Assembly (NCBI GenBank): GCA_030544225.1 | Contig: CM060488.1 | Location: 2,914,001 to 2,978,000 of the forward strand | Direction: 5' to 3' | DNA: 64,000 bases | DNA from: Skeletonema marinoi | Taxonomy: Eukaryota; Bacillariophyta; Thalassiosirophyceae; Thalassiosirales; Thalassiosiraceae | Shown here: one piece after another, positions 20,501 to 32,552 of the stretch | How the letters are laid out: each line of letters starts with the position of its first letter | Numbering within the stretch: the stretch's first letter is position 1 | The notes under the pieces: generated by a model | The model's input: only the letters and a program-made list of their open reading frames with translations | Databases searched by the model: none | Told to the model about the DNA's origin: nothing | Translations under genes and position numbers: made by a program

Positions 20501-23500
20501 GATGGCATTCTCCCTGATCCAAACGAAGGAAATACACCAATTTGTAAGACAAATGAGAAGTACCCATCCACTCAAGGTTCCTCCTCTGTTAATTCGCATT
20601 TTCCAATGACCCAGCAACTGCCAGATTTTGATTATTTCACTCAGGTAAGTAAAGCAATCATTGAAAGAAATGTAACTGTTGTTATTGATGCTAACCTGTG
20701 TCTGTTGCTCATCGTGCAAAAAAGGCTTCAATCGAGTCTCCAGTAATACAGAGAGGTGAGAAATCTTCACGTGATTCTCAAGATCAAAATGAAGAAGACG
20801 AATCCACGTCACAGCGTCATGTAGAGCGTGATGCGACTTCGTGTAACTCAAACAGTGCCAAAGATAGTTCAAATGAACATATCGAAGTCAAAGAACAAAC
20901 CCCACCGACAATCAACAGCAATCATTATATTTTAGAAGAATCTCTTGATAAAGAAAACGTGTCTACTCATTCTCAAGCTGACAATAGCGAAATTGGTGAC
21001 ATCGTCCGACAGCCTTTGCAGAATATAAAGACAATACAGAATGATGCTGATAACGCAGACTCAAATATATACCAATTCGCAGAATCAAATGAGGTCGAGA
21101 CGTTGACTCTTGGATTTGGCTTTTCTGTCGCTGGGAGTGGCAAGGCGATCACAGTGGACGAGGAAGAGCTTGCCAAAGCGGCCAAGGTACTTGCAGACGA
21201 CAACACGCAGAAGTCTACTGTGAATAGCTATGATTATGACGAGCAAGATGAGCCCTACAACCCACCATCATCATCCGGCTTTGGCTTTTCTGTCGCTGGG
21301 AGTGGCAAGGCGATCGCAGTGGACGAGGAAGAGCTTGCCAAAGCGGCCAAGGTACTTGCAGACGACAACACGCAGAAGTCTACTGTGAATAGCTACGATT
21401 ATGACGAGCAAGATGAGCCCTACAACCCACCATCATCATCCGGCTTTGGCTTTTCTGTCGCTGGGAGTGGCAAGGCGATCGCAGTGGACGAGGAAGAGCT
21501 GGCCAAAGCGGCCAAGGTACTTGCAGACGACAACACGCAGAAGTCTACTGTGAATAGCTACGATTATGGCGAACAAGATGAGCCCTACAACCCACCATCA
21601 TCATCCGGCTTTGGCTTTTCTGTCGCTGGGAGTGGCAAGGCGATCGCAGTGGACGAGGAAGAGCTTGCCAAAGCGGCCAAGGTACTTGCAGACGACAACA
21701 CGCAGAAGTCTACTGTGAATAGCTACGATTATGACGAGCAAGATGAGCCCTACAACCCATCATCATCATCCGGCTTTGGCTTTTCTGTCGCTGGGAGTGG
21801 CAAGGCGATCGCAGTGGACGAGGAAGAGCTGGCCAAAGCGGCCAAGGTACTTGCAGACGACAACACGCAGAAGTCTACTGTGAATAGCTACGATTATGAC
21901 GAGCAAGATGAGCCCTACAACCCATCATCATCATCCGGCTTTGGCTTTTCTGTCGCTGGGAGTTGCAAGGCGATCGCAGTGGACGAGGAAGAGCTTGCCA
22001 AAGCGGCCAAGGTACTTGCAGACGACAACACGCAGAAGTCTACTGTGAATAGCTACGATTATGACGAGCAAGATGAGCCCTACAACCCACCATCATCATC
22101 CGGCTTTGGCTTTTCTGTCGCTGGGAGTGGCAAGGCGATCGCAGTGGACGAGGAAGAGCTGGCCAAAGCGGCCAAGGTACTTGCAGACGACAACACGCAG
22201 AAGTCTACTGTGAATAGCTACGATTATGACGAGCAAGATGAGCCCTACAACCCATCATCATCATCCGGCTTTGGCTTTTCTGTCGCTGGGAGTTGCAAGG
22301 CGATCGCAGTGGACGAGGAAGAGCTTGCCAAAGCGGCCAAGGTACTTGCAGACGACAACATGCAGAAGGCTACTGTGAATGGTGTCGGTTTGTGCAATCG
22401 TTCACATGTCAGCAAGCTTTTTGGTGATGACGACGATGATGATCTTGAAGCCGGGAAGAACACACAAAAAGTTCGTTTTTCGTTGGGAGGAAGTACTTCT
22501 TTTTCGTGTGTCAATGCATCGTTGGAAGATCATTCATCTTCACCCACTTTGCCTTGTGTACATGCGGATGGTATGATCCAGCCTCCTGTAACTCCTGCCA
22601 AGTCTCATGCGTTTCACGAAGATTCGCCTGTAGGAGACATTGATTCGAAGTCAAGTTTGGCTTGTGAATCCGAGGATCATATTAACATTGTTACTGAAAG
22701 CAAAGACAAAGCCGCTGCGACCGAATGCTTTGAGGGCCAGATTAACCATTTATCATCTTCTCCATTCAATTCAAATGCATATACCCCTCTCAATTTGGTT
22801 AGCAGACGCGATTCGCTACAATCTGAGATAAAATCGAAGCGTTTGTTCGAGAGAACAGTTTCAACGAAGAAAGGAATGCACAAAACCGTGAACAGCGATA
22901 GTGCAAGTGTGGCCCTCAATGCTGATATTTCTAACTCCACAAAAGTTACTCTCCGTCAGTTAGCTGAGCGATGCCATATGGAAACTGAATGGGACAACTG
23001 CAAAGAGGCTGGTGTGTCTGATGTCGTTCTCAAGCTGACCAGTGTCAATGCTCTGAAACTCAGATTCAGTGAAGATGAAGGTTTACCCTCGTTCTTCTTT
23101 GGCCAAAGAGCAGCCCCTGGTGGCAACCACGTAGGAACAGTTGACGACATTTACACGTGGCTGGTGGACGAAGGATTTGATGAGTCACTGTTTACGAAAA
23201 AATGGGTACAGAACCATTATCGATGGATTGTGTGGAAACTGGGGTCAAGTAAGTGTTATGTATGCTGTTGATGAAAATTCCCGCCTATCTTCACATCTCG
23301 CCAAACTTTTCCCACTTTCTTCTTCATCTAAAAACTACTTCACCTGTGCTCTAACAACAGTGGAACGTAGATTTCCCTCTCAGCTAAGCGGAAGGTACTT
23401 GACTTATCAACATGTTCTGCTACAAATGAAAAGCCGTTACGAGAAGGAACTCTGCAATGCGAAGCGACCGTCAGTACGCAAAATATTGAATCGCGATGTG

Positions 23501-25481
23501 TCGGCTGGTGCACCAATTATTTTGTGCGTGGCTCAGATTCTTCGCTTTAGATCAAAAGGAAATGGCCAAGGGCCAGGTAAAAGCAAAGTCACAGAAGAAA
23601 TTCGGCTAGAATTGACCGACGGTTGGTATGGAGTACCCGCTGTAATTGATACCATTCTCCAGACTCTTGTTGCGAATGAAAAGATCCGCGTCGGCTCAAA
23701 GCTGCTTATTTGCAATGCCCAAATCTCGGGATCGGATGAAGGTGTCGATCCTCTAGATGAGAGTTATTCGTCAGAGAAAAGGACCTGTCCTCTCTTTCTA
23801 AAGATTACCACCAATAATACTCGCCTTGCAAAATGGGACGCAAAACTGGGCTTTGTGTCTCCAAAGTGCGGCGGAATCACATTCAAATCTTTACGCGATA
23901 TCTACCCAGGAGGCGGAAACATCCCTTCGATTGATCTTGTCATTTGTAAAAGGTATCCGAAGATGTTTCTAGAGCAAATGATAACTGGTGAACACCAGAT
24001 TCCGACAACTACTCACTTGACAGAAGGCGAAGAGGCGTCTCGCCAGAGTGAGTATGACTTGAAAAAACAACGTGCTGGCGAGAAGCATGCAGATGCTGCC
24101 CACAATGAATGTGCCAAGGTAAGTTATCCACATTCATTGTAACATTTTGGTGAGTTCATGTTATCTTGCCTAATACCGAACCTAATTTTTTGTCGAACGG
24201 TCGCAGGAGCTGGATGAGGATGCCCCATCTGAATGGAAACAAATGGTTATTTCGAATTCTCCTGAAGAATACTATGAAAAAATCTCATCGGCCGAGAAGA
24301 AGGTTGTAGACGATTGGAACGAAAGACGTCCAGTGTTACTTCAGAGTATGGTGTCGAAATTCATTGGAGATTCAATGAGAGATGAATCAGCCCCTGAAAG
24401 GAAAAGTAATCCTTACGTCAAGACGCTTGTGAAGACGTTCCACCGCGACCAAATGACCGCATCCACGCAGGCGTCGGCAGAGTTGACGGTATGGCGTGTA
24501 TCGGAGGAACAGTTTGATCTTCTGAAAGAGGGTACTATCTTGCGAATGAAGAACCTGGGAGTAAAAGAAAAGAGTCGTGATGGATTCTTACAACTGAGAG
24601 CAGGCCCAGAAACTGTGATGGTGCCTTTATCGGAAGAATCGAAGCGCCAACTTGCTCGGTCTGGCTATGAAGAGCGCCGGCCAAAGTCCCTCATCAAGAT
24701 CAATTTGATGTCGAAGAAAATGGAAACAGACAGATTGTCCAACGAAGTCGATGTAGTTGCATGTGCAGCTCAGATCCAAAAGCTTGGCGAATGCTTGACC
24801 GCAATTTATCTAACAGATGAAACAGGTCTCGCTTTGAAGATCACAAGGAATCACAGTGCTACGAATACTGACCCATTTCAGCTCGGAAATGCAAAAGCAC
24901 ATCTTGTCGTGTCATTCTGCAACATACAAATAACTGCCTTTGATGAAATTGAGCAGTGTGCCACAGGAACGTGGGGTTTGTTCTCTTGCAAAACAAATCG
25001 CATAGATTCGAGGCAGGAAGAACTCGACTTATGGTGTCATTCTCAGTGCGGGGCTGATACTATCAGCGCTGTTTGTGCTCGGCTCGAGGCAGGCATTCCT
25101 ATGATTGGAGGTCTGTCTAATAGACATCAAATTTCAATCGGTTACATCCTAGCAGTATTCGAAGAAGACGGTTGTAAAGATTCTCAGAGAATTAAAGCGG
25201 CGATAGATTATGGAGAGGCGATGCCATTGGTTGCAGAATTCCCATTACATCTAATTCATCGCACCCTTGCACTTTTGCAAAGCCATGAATTGCGTGAACA
25301 CGCGCAAAATGCAGATTTGCTGAATATTCCTGCTCTGAATGCGTACTTTCAGAACAATCAAAAATTGATGCACCTTTCATTTCAAGTTGTGAGTTGCTAT
25401 GGAGGCGATTCACCAACTCTTAGAATCACGCAAGTATCACTAGCCAATGTGGATGCACTGTCTCGGTTGCTCATGGCATAA
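17576..25481 (+). CDS. BRCA2: BRCA2 homologue, four exons (about 2,541 aa)
   Basis: Exons 17576-20644, 20725-23248, 23361-24118 and 24207-25481; introns of 80, 112 and 88 nt have GTAAGT donors and phase 0, 1 and 0, which all match. BRCA2 loads RAD51 recombinase onto single-stranded DNA in homologous recombination (family knowledge). Seen here: a long Ser/Asn/Gln-rich N-terminus with a RanBP2-type zinc finger (WTCVRCTLLN...CQVCG, about 388-410); an internal duplication (LSAIVPASIFCQ and LSAILPISIFSQ); eight BRC-type repeats (about 1150-1565, GFSVAGSGKAI...ELAKAAKVL) with the FxxA RAD51-binding element; the helical domain ending WVQNHYRWIVWKLGS; OB1 (KRPSVRKILNRD, LTDGWYGVPAVID); and OB2/OB3 in exon 4. 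The tower, if present, is short. Whether exon 1 always joins exon 2 rests on phase and splice consensus. Confidence 0.9.
21109..22377 (+). repeat. eight tandem 165-bp repeats encoding BRC motifs
   Basis: The phrase TTTTCTGTCGCTGGGAGT ends at 21138 and then recurs every 165 bp, eight times in all. Units are nearly identical in DNA as well as protein. CTTGCC and CTGGCC variants alternate, and a GGC-to-TGC change (Gly to Cys) marks units 6 and 8, so units 5-6 and 7-8 look like copies of one 330-bp pair. Each unit encodes FSVA (the FxxA hook) and about 27 residues of linker (SYDYDEQDEPYNPPSS type). The first unit is the most diverged (GFGFSVAGSGKAITV). Confidence 0.93.
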
Positions 25482-26292
25482 ACATAAACTACTTTTTATC
25501 TTCTGGGACCAGCTGCTACTATCTATTCTTTGCCAGTGACACATCGAACGATGGATGACCGGAGACCACACCTCACTACTTTTACAATACGATGGCTACA
25601 GCTACAGTCATTAGTGAGTCACAGTGTTTCGCACAGGAATGTGGGTTCGCATTTTGCACCCGCAGAGAGTTCTTTGTGTGTTGTGTCTTCACTCTCACCA
25701 GGTGAGAGGGATGGCGTGCTGTGTACAATATGTTACTTATCCTTTGACTCTCTTTGAGTGTAGCATGTCGGGCAAAAACCGCACATGAAGACGACAGGCC
25801 TTATGGTTGAAGGGAAAAAGCCTGCTTGAAGTCTTGATGATACTTACAATAAATAATGTAATCGTAAAAATAATGTAATTTCACTCTCAAGCAATCAAAT
25901 CAAGATTGATTTGAGTTGAAGTTTCTTGACCAGCGTTGGGCTAAAATAAATGTAATCGTAAAAATGATTGAAGTTGAAGGTTGCATCACTAGATGAAGTT
26001 ACGTGAGGTTGACCTAAACGTTTCTCCGGTTATATGCTGTCAATTCATGATGTACTTGATTTCTGAAGCGGTACTGGAAGCCTTGAAGTTCGCTGCCTTT
26101 ATTGAATTACTCCGGAGGTGATCGTGAAATCGCCCTCAATGAAACGAAAGCACTTTCACAAATGAATATTGTTCGTGGAATGAGTGGTGTTATGTCGCCA
26201 CAACAAACAAAGGAGTTGGGCATTGAAGAAACCCCGAGGAAACTAAGTGTGTAGCAGGCACACAATTATTCAGAAGGAATAGGTGCACTGCA
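25482..26292. other. intergenic region
   Basis: 3' flank of the BRCA2 homologue and 5' flank of the HMG-box gene. A short direct repeat (ATGTAATCGTAAAAAT) occurs at about 25856 and 25950. No convincing gene is seen. Confidence 0.5.
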
Positions 26293-27031
26293 ATGAATAG
26301 TTGTTCGCCAAGTATGACAAGCACTGCCACCAGCGGCAGCGACGGCGTCAAGGGCAAAGCAATCGAAGCGGCGGCCTTGAACTCCAAAGCAAGCAATACA
26401 TCTAGATCGTTCCATGATGTCTCCTTGAGCTCGAAAGCAAGTAGTACGGTTAGAGCTTGTCATGACAACATCTCTCCCTTACCCCAGTATCCATTCGATT
26501 CCTCTTCCACGGTACAGAACCCTGCAAAGCGCAATCTGCCGTTAACGTGGACATCTGAAGAGCTTCGACTTGTATCCAAAATGAGACAAGGTATGATGAA
26601 TACCAGTCGCCGCAAGCGATCCAAAAAGGCGAAGGATGCTCCCAAGCGTCCACTAAGGTGAGCCTATGGCTATGAAATTGTGCTCCTTTCTATCTGATGC
26701 TCGGAAGCATCAGCTGTACCTTCTTCACCCACTCACTCTTTTCTTTTCATACAGCGCCTACAATATATTCTTCAAGGAGGAAAGGCAGAGAATTATGAGT
26801 CAAGAAGGCTTGCTATCCGATAGCAGAGTGAAGAATGTAGGTTTTGAGAATCTTGCCAAGACAATTGGAGCTCGATGGAAAAGTATGTCGAGTGATGAAG
26901 AGAGAGCTTCATACAAAGCAAAGGCTGCACGTGATTCCGAACGGTATAAGAATGAAATGGCAGCGTACCGAGAAAAATGCAGTGCCAAAGCAGCTCCGTA
27001 TCTACCTAGTCAGAAGAAAACGAAGAGATAG
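26293..27031 (+). CDS. HMG-box protein, two exons (about 213 aa)
   Basis: Exon 1 26293-26657, exon 2 26755-27031; the 97-nt intron (GTGAGC...ACAG) splits the Ser codon of KRPLSAYN. The HMG box runs over about residues 116-190: KDAPKRPLSAYNIFFKEERQ, then VGFENLAKTIGARWKSMSSD and RYKNEMAAYREK. These are the three-helix signatures of a DNA-bending chromatin protein (family knowledge). The N-terminal half is Ser/Ala-rich, followed by a basic patch (SRRKRSKKAKDAPKRP) that could be a nuclear localisation signal. A single box and a short basic tail (SQKKTKR) suggest a non-sequence-specific HMGB-like protein. The start ATG at 26293 is the first in frame. Confidence 0.88.
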
Positions 27032-27414
27032 CAGATAAGTAGCTCTTGTTGCTGATGATGTTAATTGTCAGTGCTGACAGTTTTGAGGAGTCGAAATCGA
27101 TGGACCAGGATATGTGAAATAGTGTGCAGTAATTCAAACAATGCTAAAGATCAATACAAATTCATAACTACATCAACTGGTGACACTATCTGTAGTAGCT
27201 TAGTTTACACCACTCAGATTGGAAAAACACACAGGTGAAGCACAGAAAGAGTGCCCGAATCATTTACTTTCCATCGAATTGCACAGGTAAATATCTACTA
27301 ATAACAAGCAAGCCTAATCTTATCTCAGGATCTTTGTGCAAGTGGAAGAAAGACACATAAAGTTATAAATCATGTCGAAGTTTGCTCCTTGAAAAGAGTT
27401 CTCTCTATTCTCCT
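27032..27414. other. convergent spacer
   Basis: 3' ends of the HMG-box gene (+) and the LRR gene (-) face each other here. AT-rich; no gene is seen. Confidence 0.5.
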
Positions 27415-29612
27415 TTACACGAAACATGCTGTACAGCAAGAGCACTGGATCTGCGGCTGTCCGCCATTAGGAGGCGGCTGGCAATCAGCATGGAAGACAC
27501 CCAATTGACCTCCTGGTATAGTATTGTTTCGAACTAGACATACTGACTCATCAACTACTCCAGTAATGTCGTTGTTGTTGATGAGCAGCTCCTCTGTATG
27601 CAGCAGAAAGGAAAACACAATGTTAGATCAATGATGAAGCAGACAGCAACTTGCATATGACGATATCTACTTACCTAAAAATAAGAATTCTCCCTCAGAA
27701 ATAATCGGCAAAGTTCCTGTAAGAAGGTTGTCACTGAGCCAAAGATCCTTCAACCTTGGAGACGATCCATAATTAGATGGAATCGTACCAGTCAATTGAT
27801 TATCATTGAGGTACAATATTCTCAGCCCTCCCAGGTTTGTTCCAAATAGTTCCGTAGGAATCTTTCCAGTCAACAAATTGGATTCTAAGGAAATGAAATC
27901 AATTGATCCCATGGTTCCAAATTCACTTGGTATAGTGCCAGTAAGACGGTTACTTTGGAGTTCAAGTTCTTGAAGATTTGCGAGGTTGCCAAACGTTGAT
28001 GGAATGGTCCCTGAAAGCTGGTTGAAGCTCACCCAAAAGGTTCCCAGTTTACTCAAATCACCAACCTTGCTAGAGACGGTGCCACTGATGGAGTTGCTCT
28101 TCAAGATGACTTCTTCCAGTTCCAAGTTGGAATAGAATTCTTCAGGAAGTGTGCCTACGATCTGATTTTCTTCACAGTCGATCCAGGTAAGCTTGTTGAG
28201 ATTTCCGATTTCAGGTGGGATTGTCCCAGAAATTTTGTTCTTGTAAAAGAGGAATGCTCCTGTGACAGTAGAGTAAAGAGAAAGTTTCTTGGTTAGATAT
28301 TGGGCTCTAACTTTCACAGAAAGGCAGTTTTGTTCCATCACAGTCACCGTCTACTTACCCATTTCCGCCAGACTACCAATTTCTGAAGGAATCGTTCCAG
28401 TAATTTGATTATCCGCAAACCACAGATTCTGAGTCTTCGTCCACTGCCCAATTTCAGCTGGAATTGTCCCGACGAAGTTGTTTAGACTAGCCCTGAAGTT
28501 GACAATTTCCTTCAAGCCATCTGGGCCTGCGTATTCTGGCTGAAATAAGGGCCCATCCAAGTTATTACTCTCCACATCAAATGTCTCAAGAGGCAAGATG
28601 TAACCAAGTGTTGAAGGGAGGGGTCCACTTTGAGCATTGAAGAAGGAGATGTAGGATGTCATGGCGAAAAACACACCGATTTCTGGAGGGATCTGTCCTA
28701 CCATATTGTTTGATTCTGTTTGGAAAAGATTAGACGGTATGGTAAGATTCAATTGTCAAGAAAGAGATCGGGCAAGTAAAGATCCAACAGCATTCACTTA
28801 CGCAAGTTCAGATTCAACACATTTCCTAGATCATCACACACCAATTGTTTGAAGGAACCACCTGTACCCGTAATTTCCGCACCCCACTCACAATAGTTCA
28901 GCCCACTCATCCATTGACCTGGTCCAGCAGCAGCATCTTGACCAGGATTGGCACCTGCATTCCAACTGTCTCCTCCAAGTCCATAATACATCACTGCCAA
29001 TCCATATCGCTGTTCGTTCAAGATAAGCTGTGACGCAGTACATGGATCAATAGGGATAGTTGCATCACATTCCTCGAGAATCCAATCACGTGCCTGCGAC
29101 TGTGGCGAGTTTGGATCATCCAACGCCTCTGTCGTACCCATACGCACACTCACTGCAAAGATTTGATCTCTAAGGCGATTCTGACAAGTTCCCGGATTGT
29201 CACAATTGGTTAACGTTGGCATCGTAGAAATAGATGGAGCATCCGTACTCTGTGTAGGAGATGGAGTTGGCGCTTTTGTCGGTGCTGGTGTCGTGATGAC
29301 ACTCATGGACATTTCGAGATTCATTTCTACATTCATTTGGAAGAGAAGCTCTCGCATATCAATCTCGTCGAGCTCGGCTTGAGCCTTGGAGGGTAAGAAG
29401 AACCGCGAGGCTAGTTCTTGGTCGACGCCATCTGCTTCAGTGAGACGACGATGTTGCTGTTGTTTCTTATCGGTTGTGCGTTTTCGTCGCAATCCGCCGC
29501 CACCGTCATTACCTCCTACGTTAATGGTAGCAGAAGCACTTGTCAGGAGTGCTCCGATGGCAAGAAGGACAGTAGTCCCTCGCAATCTGCCGCTCATCAT
29601 TTTTTGTTTCAA
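27415..29612 (-). CDS. secreted leucine-rich repeat protein, four exons (about 643 aa)
   Basis: Exons 29612-28802, 28715-28359, 28259-27675 and 27593-27415; introns of 86, 99 and 81 nt, all phase 1 and all inside LRRs. N-terminal signal peptide (TTVLLAIGALLTSASA), then a His/Gln and Thr/Pro-rich linker (TTPAPTKAPTPSPTQST). A plant-type LRR N-cap follows (YYGLGGDSWN...WMSGLNYCEWG). About ten LRRs come next, of the plant-like form L..N.LTGTIPSE.G (for example NNMVGQIPPEIG, NQITGTIPSEIG, NRLTGTIPSEFG). The end is a Cys-rich cap, QCSCCTACF. No transmembrane helix or kinase follows, so it is probably secreted or wall-bound. Such proteins typically bind ligands or mediate adhesion (family knowledge); the ligand is unknown. 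Confidence 0.88.
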
Positions 29613-30553
29613 TATATATGTTTCACCTACACGAATACGAGTTCACTTATAGCTTGCCTTTGCATCTGTACTTTTATATTGCTGGTAGGGTTTGAGAGAG
29701 AGAGAGAGTGCCATCTCGACAGAGGCCTCTCTTTCCCAAGCAAGAACAATAGAATGGAGCAAAGTATTGTCCAGAGTGGCCACATTTTCTTTGAAAATCG
29801 ACGTTCAGATGTTGGAGTCTTGAACGGAAATTGGAGTATTTTTGAGTAGGTACGTTTTAGGAAAGGTACGTTTTATGAACGAAGAGCACGTAATCAGAAG
29901 AAACTCAAGTTGAAGAAGGAAGAAGGAAGAAGGAAGAAAAGAGATGCGGGAAGAAGCTTTTGACTCGACTATGTAGCGTAGATGAGTCATGAGTCTACTC
30001 TTATCTCCCCAAACTGTTCGTTTACTATTCAAATTTAACATCAAAAATCCACAAACTGCCCAAATAACAAAATTTCTATCGTAAAAGCCTTTGAGATTCT
30101 AGATCCTGGAAGCTTCTATCTACTGGCTCGGAAGAGGTACCTCAAATGTACCCCTAATAAAGTTGTTAGTGGTGAATGGGGCTGTTGTACTGACTCCTAC
30201 GTGCAATTTCGTCCATGTCATGGGGATAACCGAATTCTACGTGAAATTCTGGGCTAGAGAGGTCTCGCTACCGCTGCGCTTCGATTACCGTCAGACTTTT
30301 ACACCAGCTATCGCTACGGCTGGAAGATGAAGAAGTGCCGGGAAGATGCCATGCGTAGGAATTTATTAAGCTGGGTTAGTAGGTAGTTAGTAGATAATGT
30401 GGCGTGGAAGACAATGGCACCCTTTTCCCTACATGTACATGCGCCCATTCCATCCATTCATCAGAAGAAAAATACTTGTGGCTGGAAGACAAATGACAAC
30501 CCTTTTACCTGCGCCCATTCCGTTTCATCATAATAAGCCGCATTAAAATAACC
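29613..30553. other. divergent promoter region with a two-copy tandem repeat
   Basis: Lies between the starts of the LRR gene (-) and the bestrophin-like gene (+). At 30399-30460 and 30478-30535 two imperfect copies of GTGG..TGGAAGACAA...CCCTTTT...GCGCCCATTCC lie about 79 bp apart, just upstream of the bestrophin ATG; they could be a duplicated promoter module. A GAAGGAAGAAG run occurs near 29917. No gene is seen. Confidence 0.5.
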
Positions 30554-32049
30554 ATGACTTCCACCGCTACACCCAATGGCGATTCCTTCAAGGACAATCC
30601 TCCACCTCGCCGAAGAGCACATGGCAGCTCTCCCCGACGCAGTCTGCTCTCAAAAAAGATGAGATCATCATCTACTCATCGACATGCGGAAGTGGACGAT
30701 GAGGAGGGGAAGGCACAGTTCTTTTTGATTCTTTTACTTGAAAGGTGTGTTGTTGTGTCGATGTAGTAGAAGATGAATATTCTGTTTGTCTTGAGCGCCT
30801 TATGTCAAGGTTTCATCATTCTTCGCACAACTCACTTCATTATTTGTGTTTTACTATGTAATATCATCTACGCAGCGTTGAAGACTCGGCCGCATTCTTT
30901 GCCGGAACGGTACTGTTCCTTGTCGTGTGGGCAATATTATGCTCTTTTGGGAACTAAGAGCATTAGCAGCTATTGACCCAGGCGGCTTGGCGCAGCAATG
31001 GTTGGACGATATTGAGAGTTGTAAGAATGCTGTATCCGTCGTTGGGACACTCTTTGTCTTCACTCTCGTGTTCCGTTTTAATGCTTGTTATGATCGTTGG
31101 TGGGAGAGTCGTATCTTCTGGGTAAGTTGTAGAGCACATATTCTATTGAGTCAAGAGTATTCATCAATCTGAACTAGAATGTATGTGCTTTCTTCGCAGG
31201 GTGATATCATATCAAAGTGTTTAGAGCTTGGAATGATGAACCGACGATGGTTTAATCATGCAGAGTTGCAAGACCAACTTAGTCGTTTCATTGTAGTTTA
31301 CAGCTATGCTTGCAAATCTCTTTTGCGTGGAAAATCTTTGACTGAAGAGGGAGAGGACGGAGAAGCTCTTGTTGAGAGAGGGATGCTCACACAACACGAG
31401 CTTGACCTTATGCATAGTAGTCCAAGCTGGCAGCCTCACTTTTGTCTTGACATTATTAGAGAAGTTATCGTCCAACTTCATATGATCCCCGGCGGAAAAG
31501 GTCTTAGGATGGATGACACGAACAAAATCCATGGGCAGCTATTTCGATGTCTAGAGTAAGTCACTCATTGTATTTGCTTGTATGTTATCATCGCTTCGCT
31601 CAATTACTCACAATATTCGTCACTACAGCAACACTCTGAAAGATATGAACACGCTCATTGGAAATTGTGTGCGTGTTCGTGCCAGTGGTCTGCCTGCAAG
31701 CTACGATGCAATCACTATGACTAGCTTTGTCACATTCTTCTTGCTTGCATCTGTTGTATGGTCAGCGGCAATTGGCTGGATGACACCCATCGTCGTCTTC
31801 CTGGCATCCATGATTATCATGTTTCTCATTGTCATGGGTACAAAACTAGTCGACCCATTTGGATATGATAAGGTAGATATTCCCATGGAGTGCTTCTGTG
31901 CTACAATCGAATCGCAGATGCAAGCAATTGATCAGAGAGGCAAATCGATCATTGACGTATCATCTGAAAAGGTGCGTCCTGGTGTTATACGTCCTAGCAT
32001 TTTGCTTCGTCAAAGTCAAGCAACGTTTCACATTCCAAGACTAGCCTGA
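30554..32049 (+). CDS. bestrophin-like anion channel, about five exons
   Basis: Exon 1 30554-30744 (basic N-terminus) joins 30876 in phase (intron 131 nt) and leads into a hydrophobic helix (FAGTVLFLVVWAILCSF). Later exons are about 30950-31121, 31200-31555 and 31629-32049, with introns of 78 and 73 nt in matching phase. Bestrophin-family marks are FRFNACYDRWWESRIFWGD, the paired hydrophobic segments FVTFFLLASVVWSA and VVFLASMIIMFLIV, and DPFGYDKVDIPMECFC. These proteins are pentameric chloride or bicarbonate channels; algal relatives serve thylakoid ion balance or bicarbonate supply (family knowledge). Between about 30925 and 30960 the reading frame changes without a clear intron. The first membrane helix is therefore joined to the rest by a micro-intron, a frameshift or a sequence error. 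No plastid presequence is seen. Confidence 0.82.
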
Positions 32050-32249
32050 GTGAAGCAATGCGTAGTCAAACTAGAAATGTAGATGTGGCATAAATAATAA
32101 GAAGAATGTTTAATTTTCAACAGTTACAATTACATTTTGGATTACTTGGTCACATTTCTCTCGATTTTCTATTCCGCTAGCAAGAGCCTAATTCAGTCCA
32201 ATTCTTACATAATATCTAATGTACATACAGGCAAGCCGTTGCCAGTTGT

Positions 32250-32552
32250 CTATACAAATCCACGATGAAGAGACTTGTCATACACATACTCCATGATTTC
32301 ACTTTTGTAATCTGAGATCATATGAGCATCTGAGTATTCAAACTTGAATTTTTGTGGCTTGACGACTGATGACTGGGGTGCAGGTCCGACGACTATTGGC
32401 GATGGAGACGGAGCATTCTGGCTGGCTTGGTTAGAGTAGTGGTTACCAAAGGGCCCGAGGCGGGTCAGTAATGGCACCATTGAGATGGTGAATGCAGATG
32501 ATTCATTCACGATGATGGCAAGGACGAGAAGGGCGGCATAGATACGGGTCAT
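32250..32552 (-). CDS. small plastid-type preprotein, 100 aa
   Basis: Single exon. MTRIYAALLVLAIIVNESSA is a signal peptide, followed directly by FT (SSA|FT), which fits the A|F cleavage context of diatom plastid presequences. The mature part is about 80 residues, Pro/Ser-rich first (APSPSPIVVGPAPQSS), then a compact charged end: KFKFEYSDAHMISDYKSE and EYVYDKSLHRGFV. No membrane segment in the mature part. No family is recognised; the size and targeting would suit a small luminal or stromal factor (inference). It is convergent with the bestrophin-like gene, with a 200-bp spacer. Confidence 0.65.
   Translation of the reverse strand: MTRIYAALLVLAIIVNESSAFTISMVPLLTRLGPFGNHYSNQASQNAPSPSPIVVGPAPQSSVVKPQKFKFEYSDAHMISDYKSEIMEYVYDKSLHRGFV

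Noticed and set aside
21109-22377. Regular 165-bp repeats as a CRISPR-like array or satellite
   Set aside because: They are inside a BRCA2 reading frame, encode BRC motifs, have no unique spacers, and the host is a eukaryote.
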